Below, one piece after another: positions 58,671-64,000 of a stretch of DNA of 64,000 bases. The notes beneath the pieces are model-generated. The model searched no databases. It had not been told where the DNA came from and was given only the letters and a program-made list of their open reading frames with translations. The stretch's first letter is position 1, and every line of letters starts with the position of its first letter. The position numbers and the translations under genes were made by a program. This stretch comes from Gluconobacter kondonii (GTDB taxonomy: Bacteria; Pseudomonadota; Alphaproteobacteria; Acetobacterales; Acetobacteraceae): the NCBI RefSeq assembly GCF_002723995.1, contig NZ_BEWP01000007.1, positions 147,667 to 211,666 on the forward strand. The letters run 5' to 3'.

Positions 58671-60818
58671 CTATAGTACAACTTCTATATTTTTAATTTT
58701 TACTCTAGGGAAAATTTCTTCTTGAGCCAAAACAGATACAGAAGGCTGTATTCTTTCAACTATTCTTCTAATGGGAATTCTAATATTATTAGAAACCAAC
58801 ATTATAGGCAACTCTCCTTTTTTAGAAACATTATCAAAAGCGCCCCTCAAACTAGAAATAAATTTATTCATTTGAGACGGAGAAAAATTAATTTGACCAC
58901 CTTCATTTGAAGAAGATAAATTATTATATATAATTTCTTCCCAGTTAGGGCTAAGTAATATCACCGGAATATATCCTTGGCTATTCATAGCACAGAAACT
59001 GATTTGACGAGCCAACTTAATTCTGACATGAGCCGCTAACGATGGAACCGTTTTTAATCCTTGGCTACATCCCTCTTGTATAGACTCCAAAATACCAATC
59101 AAATCTCTGATAGAGATTCTTTCATCAAGAAGGTATTGTAATATTCTTTGTATATTACTTACGGAAATTTGTGACGGAACCAAGTCAGCAATGAGTTTTT
59201 GTTGATCTCCAGTAATTCCATCGAGCAACTTTTGCGTTTCTGAGTAAGAAAGAAGATCCGCCATATTTTCTTTAATTATTTCAGTTAAATGCGTAATAAT
59301 AACACTAGATGGATCTACAACTGTATATCCTTGAATAATAGCATTTTCACGTAAATTTTGGTCTATCCACGATGCAGGCAAACCAAAAGCAGGCTCTTTA
59401 GTTTTTTCACCCTCGATATTAGGATCTCCGCCTTGGGGGTTCATAGCTAAAAGCTTATTGACCCTAACCTCACCACCTCCAACTTGAATTTCTTTAATGC
59501 ATATTACATAATGATCAGATGATAAATGTAAATTATCCTGAATCCGAACAGGAGGCAATACAAATCCCATATCAGAAGCAATTGTTCTTCTTAATAGTTT
59601 GATTTTATCCGTTAAAATGCTACTATCTACGTTGGCTATAGAAAGCAAATTAAATCCCAATTCCAATTTCAATAAATCAATTTTTAATATACTGGAAATA
59701 GGAGTTTCAATTTGATTATTTGTCTCAGGAACTGAGATCAAATCATTCTCGTTAGAAGAAACTGGAAAAGCATACCTGAACCAAGCTGCGAAAGCAGATA
59801 AAATTGCCAAAAAAAGAAACGGGAAAGCTGGCAATCCAGGCATTACTGCCAAAAGTAATGAGCAACCTGAAACCAAAGCGAGCGGTTTAGCATTTCCACC
59901 TAATTGTTCTATCAGAACAACATCTGCACCGCCCTCTGTCCCCCCCTTCGTTACAACAATACCTGAAGCAGCAGACACCAAAAGAGCGGGTATCTGCGAT
60001 ACAAGTCCGTCACCTATTGTCAAAGTTGTAAATGCTGTGGCTGCATCAGATACAGACATTCCATGACGGATAATGCCTATTGTTAACCCTCCAATAATAT
60101 TAATAGCAGTTATTATTAAACAAGCGATAGCATCTCCACGGACAAACTTGGATGCTCCATCCATTGCTCCATAAAAAGCACTTTCTTCTTCAAGTTCTTT
60201 TCGTTTTTTTTTTGCAATTATATCATTAATACTTCCAGAAGATAGCTCAGCATCAATAGCCATTTGTTTTCCTGGCATAGAATCCAAAAAAAACCTTGCA
60301 GAAACTTCAGCAATTCTACCTGAGCCTTTTGTAATAACCATGAAATTAACAACAAGAAGTATCGAAAATAATATAGCTCCAATAACTACGTCTCCTCCCA
60401 TCAGAAAACCACCAAAAGCTGCGACAACATGTCCTGCAGAATATAGGCCTTGGTATCCATGGCTTAATATCAAGCGGGTAGTTGCCACTTCGAGAGATAG
60501 GCGTAACAATGTTGTTAGCAACAACAACGTTGGAAAAGACGTAAAATCCAATGGTTTTTTTAAAAACAATGCTACCATCAAAACCAATATAGATAATGTA
60601 ACAGAGATTGATAAGCCCATATCTAGAGCAAATGTAGGTAGAGGAAAAATAAGTATTGAAAGAAGGCCTGCAACAAAAAGTGCAAGGCCCACATCAGATC
60701 CTGGAAGTTTTTTTTGCATAAACGTCAAGGATGGAGAAGTTTTAAAGAAATTAAATATTGATTCTAAATTAATAGAAAAATTTTTATTTGTATAATCCAC
60801 GCTTTCCAAATCTCTCAA
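58671..60818 (-). CDS. flhA: Flagellar export apparatus protein FlhA
   Basis: Integral-membrane component of the flagellar type III export gate, 715 residues. The N-terminal half has eight membrane helices with FPTLLLLTTLLRLSLEVATT, the FHIPEP-like region (FFLDSMPGKQMAIDAELSSG) and conserved charged residues; the C-terminal cytoplasmic domain follows. Start is uncertain: TTG at 60818 or ATG at 60719 (MQKKLPGSDVGLA), the latter giving 682 residues. The DNA is strikingly AT-rich, about one-third G+C by eye. Last gene of the fliF-fliG-fliH-fliN-flhA set. Confidence 0.95.
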   Translation of the reverse strand: MRDLESVDYTNKNFSINLESIFNFFKTSPSLTFMQKKLPGSDVGLALFVAGLLSILIFPLPTFALDMGLSISVTLSILVLMVALFLKKPLDFTSFPTLLLLTTLLRLSLEVATTRLILSHGYQGLYSAGHVVAAFGGFLMGGDVVIGAILFSILLVVNFMVITKGSGRIAEVSARFFLDSMPGKQMAIDAELSSGSINDIIAKKKRKELEEESAFYGAMDGASKFVRGDAIACLIITAINIIGGLTIGIIRHGMSVSDAATAFTTLTIGDGLVSQIPALLVSAASGIVVTKGGTEGGADVVLIEQLGGNAKPLALVSGCSLLLAVMPGLPAFPFLFLAILSAFAAWFRYAFPVSSNENDLISVPETNNQIETPISSILKIDLLKLELGFNLLSIANVDSSILTDKIKLLRRTIASDMGFVLPPVRIQDNLHLSSDHYVICIKEIQVGGGEVRVNKLLAMNPQGGDPNIEGEKTKEPAFGLPASWIDQNLRENAIIQGYTVVDPSSVIITHLTEIIKENMADLLSYSETQKLLDGITGDQQKLIADLVPSQISVSNIQRILQYLLDERISIRDLIGILESIQEGCSQGLKTVPSLAAHVRIKLARQISFCAMNSQGYIPVILLSPNWEEIIYNNLSSSNEGGQINFSPSQMNKFISSLRGAFDNVSKKGELPIMLVSNNIRIPIRRIVERIQPSVSVLAQEEIFPRVKIKNIEVVL

Positions 60819-60842
60819 AATCTATACATATTATTATGAGTT

Positions 60843-61166
60843 TTATTTTTCAGATTTTATGATTTCAGTCATCGTAACCCCTAAACGAGTTTCATCAACC
60901 ATAACGACTTCTCCTCTCGCAATTAAGCGATTATTGACAAGAATATCAATCGGATCACCAATTTTGCGATCCAATTCAACAACAGCACCTCGACCCAACC
61001 TAAGAAGCTGATTTATAGGCATAACAGCCTTACCCAATACTGCACTAATAGTAACTGGAACACTATAAATAGCTTCTAAATCGGAGGAAATATCAAAATC
61101 AATACTATCTGGAGCTGAACAATCGTCCTGCTCCAGATCATAAATACCTTTATTTTCTTCTGGCAT
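60843..61166 (-). CDS. fliN: Flagellar motor switch protein FliN
   Basis: C-ring protein, 107 residues. The SpoA domain is clear: YSVPVTISAVLGKAVMPINQ, LLRLGRGAVVELDRKIGDP and RLIARGEVVMVDETRLGVTM. An acidic N-terminus of about 30 residues precedes it. Four bases after fliH and 24 before flhA. AT-rich like its neighbours. Confidence 0.95.
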   Translation of the reverse strand: MPEENKGIYDLEQDDCSAPDSIDFDISSDLEAIYSVPVTISAVLGKAVMPINQLLRLGRGAVVELDRKIGDPIDILVNNRLIARGEVVMVDETRLGVTMTEIIKSEK

Positions 61167-61170
61167 TTTA

Positions 61171-61806
61171 CTATTCCTGATTTGAGAAAAACATTTCGGA
61201 GATTATTTTTTCTATTTCTTTATTCGCGCTTCGGGATAGAGATCCCATATCCCAAAATAACTCAAAATCTCCATTTTTTAGATTTTCATCCAAATTAAAA
61301 TTTATCCTCTTTTCAGAAAAAATTGGTGATAGTTTTTTTATTCTACAGAAAAATTCTTTAGAACAATTTAAATTCAAACACGAATTTTGATCTATAACTT
61401 TAGATATTTTTTTTAATATAATTTCTGATTCTTTTTCCCCATATTTTTTTATTAGACTTGGGAATAAATTTGATAAACTATTTATCATTATACCACATAT
61501 CTCTTCAGAAATTTGCCTTTTTCCTGAAATTATTTGTTTCTCTATAGATAATAGAGAATTAGACAACAATTTGTTTCGATTGTAAATTATCTCTTTATTT
61601 TTATTGCACTCTTCTTTTTCTATTCTTTTTCCTTCTGAAATTCCCCTTTCATAAAAATAATTTAAAACATTATCATCAAATTCTTTTTCCTTACTTGGGA
61701 TATATTCATTTTCAATTTTTAAGTTTTTTTCTATTGGGACTTCCTCAAAATTCTCAAAATACAAAATTCCTGTTTTTTTATGATTTTCCCACAATTTCTT
61801 ACTCAT
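61171..61806 (-). CDS. fliH: Probable flagellar assembly protein FliH
   Basis: A 211-residue, strongly charged protein (Lys/Glu/Ile/Asn-rich) with coiled-coil character in the middle (about 65-120) and a C-terminus (DFELFWDMGSLSRS) that fits the FliH/YscL pattern weakly. The assignment rests mainly on its place between fliG and fliN, where FliH is expected as regulator of the export ATPase FliI. It is the most AT-rich gene in the window. Start overlaps the fliG stop as TAATG. Confidence 0.7.
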   Translation of the reverse strand: MSKKLWENHKKTGILYFENFEEVPIEKNLKIENEYIPSKEKEFDDNVLNYFYERGISEGKRIEKEECNKNKEIIYNRNKLLSNSLLSIEKQIISGKRQISEEICGIMINSLSNLFPSLIKKYGEKESEIILKKISKVIDQNSCLNLNCSKEFFCRIKKLSPIFSEKRINFNLDENLKNGDFELFWDMGSLSRSANKEIEKIISEMFFSNQE

Positions 61807-62816
61807 TAAACGATCATCTCATTCCCTGGCTGTTCTTTATCGATCACATCAATTTCTCCACGAGCAATTAAATCCTTAGCTATAACAAGAATTTCATTCT
61901 GAGCTATATCAACATCTTTAACCCGTACAGGCCCTAGGTCTTCAATTTCGTTTAAAAGAATTCGCCCTGCACGATCAGACATTGATGCCAAAAACGCCTG
62001 GAGCAGCCTATCACTTGCTCCTTTAAGTGCCAGCGGAAGAATTTCACGTGAAATTTGATTCAAAAGCACTACTAAACTCTCACCGGATAAATTTGTAAGC
62101 TCTTCAAACGTAAACATAAGACTCTTAATTTGTTCAGCATCATCATGACTTCTTTCTTCCAAGGCATTCATAAAGCGCCCCTCAAGTTTTCTATCAAAAT
62201 TATTGAATATATCTGCTAAAACTTCATGACTATTACGATTAATTCCCTTAGGGACATTAGAAATAAACTCTAACCTCAAAGTTTTTTCTATACTCTGTAT
62301 TGTATTTTTTTGTATATTTTCAGTTTTTAACATTCTCACCATAACATCTAAAGAAAAATCTTCAGGTAAAATGGCCAGAACTTTAGCTGCGTGCGAAGAT
62401 TTTATCCTAGATAAAATAACGGATACTGTCTGTGGGTATTCATTTTTTAAGTAGTTGGCAAGTACTACTTCTGACACATTCCCTAATTTATCCCACATTG
62501 TACGACCAGCAGGACCACGAATCTCCTCCATAATAGCTGCAGCTCGATTGGCAGGGAGTGTGTTTTTCAGTAACCTTTCCGTACTCTCGAGGTCTCCTAC
62601 TACACCCTCGACTGCTCCTAATCCTTGACTAAATTCGTGACACACCTTTTCCACAACATGTGACGATATGATTCCAAGCCGTGTCATTTCTAAAGAAATT
62701 TCTCTAATCTCTTCTTCGTGCATTTGTTCAAACAATCTAGAACAATTATCTTCTCCCAAAGCCATCATTAAAATTGCCGCTTTTTGTATTCCTGTGATAT
62801 TTTTTTCTATATCCAT
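61806..62816 (-). CDS. fliG: Flagellar motor switch protein FliG
   Basis: Rotor protein, 336 residues, standard length. The N-terminus GIQKAAILMMALGEDNCSRL, the middle NEYPQTVSVILSRIKSSHAA with ILPEDF (EHPQ-type motif) and the C-terminal torque domain (LMFTFEELTNLSGESLVVLL, ASDRLLQAFLASMSDRAGRI, the charged-helix region EIEDLGPVRVKDVD) are clear. Start overlaps the fliF stop (TAATG). Confidence 0.97.
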   Translation of the reverse strand: MDIEKNITGIQKAAILMMALGEDNCSRLFEQMHEEEIREISLEMTRLGIISSHVVEKVCHEFSQGLGAVEGVVGDLESTERLLKNTLPANRAAAIMEEIRGPAGRTMWDKLGNVSEVVLANYLKNEYPQTVSVILSRIKSSHAAKVLAILPEDFSLDVMVRMLKTENIQKNTIQSIEKTLRLEFISNVPKGINRNSHEVLADIFNNFDRKLEGRFMNALEERSHDDAEQIKSLMFTFEELTNLSGESLVVLLNQISREILPLALKGASDRLLQAFLASMSDRAGRILLNEIEDLGPVRVKDVDIAQNEILVIAKDLIARGEIDVIDKEQPGNEMIV

Positions 62817-64000
62817 TATCTAGATACTCCCTCTTGATCTGGAATTAACCATCCTCTTAACAAGGAAATACTCTCGGATGGGTGTGTTCCAACAAGCTCT
62901 ACAACTTTTTGCACAGATGATGCTCTAATTTTCCCCTGAACACCATTGACAAAAACGGTTTCTTCATTCTCTGAATTCGAACTAGCATCTGAAATTTCTA
63001 AAAATTTCTTTTCTTTCATTCCGGATTGATTATCTAGTTTGTTATTATTAAAATTTATTGATTCTAAATTATCAAAATCTCCAGAACTATTTATTTTTTC
63101 CTTAGGTGTACTATATTCAATAGGTTTTAATATTGGTCTAACAACAAAAAATAATACCATTGTAAGACAAACCAAAAATAAGCCCAATTTTACAACTGCC
63201 ATCTGATGGGGGCGGTCGAGAAACCTACCCCAATTAGAAATTTCAGGCTTCATTTCAGTCCCTATATCCGTAAATTTCATGGACATAACGGTAACAACAT
63301 CGCCTCGTTTTTGGTCGAAACCAACCGCACTTTTAGTCAATGCCGTCAGGCGAGATAGCTCTTCTTCATTACGCGGCTGCCAAGATAATCTACCTTCCCC
63401 ATCAGTTTGACTAATGCCATCGACCATCACGGCCATGCTAATACGCGCGATCCGTGGTTGGTCCTGAATTAAAGTCCGAACTGTCTTGCTTATCTCGTAA
63501 TTGTTAGTTTGTTCTTGTCTGTTACTCTGGCTGCCATTTTGCTGTTGGCCTGCATTCGCATTTGGAAGGTTATTCGAGACTGTTGTATTCGAAGTTCCTT
63601 GAGTATTAATATTTTTTTCTGTTTTGATTTGCTGAGAGCGCAAAACTTGCTGATCCGGATCATAATTTTCCTGTGTTTCACGAATATGATCATTATTCAT
63701 CGTAACATTCGCTTCCACACGAACATGCCCAGGTCCCAATGATGATCCCAACAAATCCTCAACTTCATGTGTAATGCGCTGCTCAATAATCTGACGCTGT
63801 TCTTCTAAAGACTGAGCACCATTTGCGTTTCCTTCTCCTTGTTTAAGAAGGACATGACCACGATTATCTATCAGCGAAATATTATGTTCATCCAATCCAG
63901 GCACTGCTGCGGCGACAAGATTAACAACTGCCGCGATATTTTCCTCATCGAGCCGGCGCCCTCCATCCATAGAAAGAAGCACACTTGCCTGAGCGTTTTG
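62816..64000 (-). CDS. fliF: Flagellar MS-ring protein FliF, C-terminal part (start beyond window)
   Basis: The frame stays open to the window edge (position 64000) and reads QNAQAS-VLLSMDGGRRLDEENI, so the N-terminal part is outside the window. Visible are the second periplasmic FliF domain (VVNLVAAAVPGLDEHNISLI, DNRGHVLL), the long Asn/Gln-rich linker, a membrane helix (about LGLFLVCLTMVLFFVVRPIL) and the C-terminal cytoplasmic FliG-binding tail (SVQKVVELVGTHPSESISLL). Base composition rises towards the window edge and falls steeply downstream of the membrane helix. Confidence 0.94.
   Translation of the reverse strand, partial: QNAQASVLLSMDGGRRLDEENIAAVVNLVAAAVPGLDEHNISLIDNRGHVLLKQGEGNANGAQSLEEQRQIIEQRITHEVEDLLGSSLGPGHVRVEANVTMNNDHIRETQENYDPDQQVLRSQQIKTEKNINTQGTSNTTVSNNLPNANAGQQQNGSQSNRQEQTNNYEISKTVRTLIQDQPRIARISMAVMVDGISQTDGEGRLSWQPRNEEELSRLTALTKSAVGFDQKRGDVVTVMSMKFTDIGTEMKPEISNWGRFLDRPHQMAVVKLGLFLVCLTMVLFFVVRPILKPIEYSTPKEKINSSGDFDNLESINFNNNKLDNQSGMKEKKFLEISDASSNSENEETVFVNGVQGKIRASSVQKVVELVGTHPSESISLLRGWLIPDQEGVSR

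Overview
The window looks like a chromosomal segment of an acetic acid bacterium (Acetobacteraceae, most like Gluconobacter). The basis is alphaproteobacterial gene order and protein style (a DUF3576 lipoprotein-leuS-lptE-holA block, a 1390-residue RpoB, short FliN), a G+C content that is clearly above 50% over most of the window, and an accessory content of TonB receptors, an RND pump and sugar-acid type transporters. The genus is inferred, not proven.

Layout. 0-7.4 kb (minus strand): ribosomal/RNA polymerase block rplK-rplA-rplJ-rplL-rpoB-rpoC (rpoC cut by the window edge), with a good internal promoter before rpoB. 7.5-15.9 kb (minus): tripartite RND efflux operon (permease, adaptor, NodT-type outer-membrane lipoprotein) preceded by an OmpR-type two-component system. 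16-19.5 kb (minus): rmuC, a small lipoprotein, a HI0933-type flavoprotein and a GST-like protein. 19.6-22 kb (plus): minC-minD-minE and a YidB-like protein, closed by a strong terminator. 22-26 kb: a Tat-exported Yellow/MRJP-type protein divergent from a TonB receptor. 26-30.8 kb (minus): the DUF3576/leuS/lptE/holA block. 30.9-33 kb: a large SARP/BTAD-type regulator. 33.4-33.8 kb: a tRNA-Arg(CCU) gene split by a 237-nt group I intron. 34.4-36.1 kb: an orphan collagen-like, phage-fibre-like protein. 36.4-42 kb: acetyl-CoA synthetase, transporter, phosphatase, 2-hydroxyacid dehydrogenase and NAD kinase. 42.2-43.0 kb: a probable cholera-toxin-like ADP-ribosyltransferase. 43-49.7 kb: second TonB receptor, LysR regulator, aspartate ammonia-lyase and aspartate aminotransferase. 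49.7-57.8 kb: divergent acc-like (SDR, AccB, AccC, lysine-less BCCP) and pxpB-pxpC-pxpA (5-oxoprolinase) operons followed by two transporters. 57.9-58.5 kb: decayed IS5-family transposase. 58.7-64 kb: a strikingly AT-rich flagellar block fliF-fliG-fliH-fliN-flhA (fliF open at the window edge).

How genes work together. The 43-57 kb region reads as amino-acid catabolism: AspA and an aspartate aminotransferase link aspartate to fumarate/oxaloacetate, and PxpABC returns 5-oxoproline to glutamate. The RND operon may be controlled by the two-component system directly upstream.

The least ordinary items are the intron-bearing tRNA-Arg(CCU), the putative ADP-ribosyltransferase, the biotinyl-domain protein whose biotin lysine is replaced by valine beside a normal BCCP, and the AT-rich flagellar island bordered by an IS remnant. 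All calls come from reading the sequence; no database search was possible.
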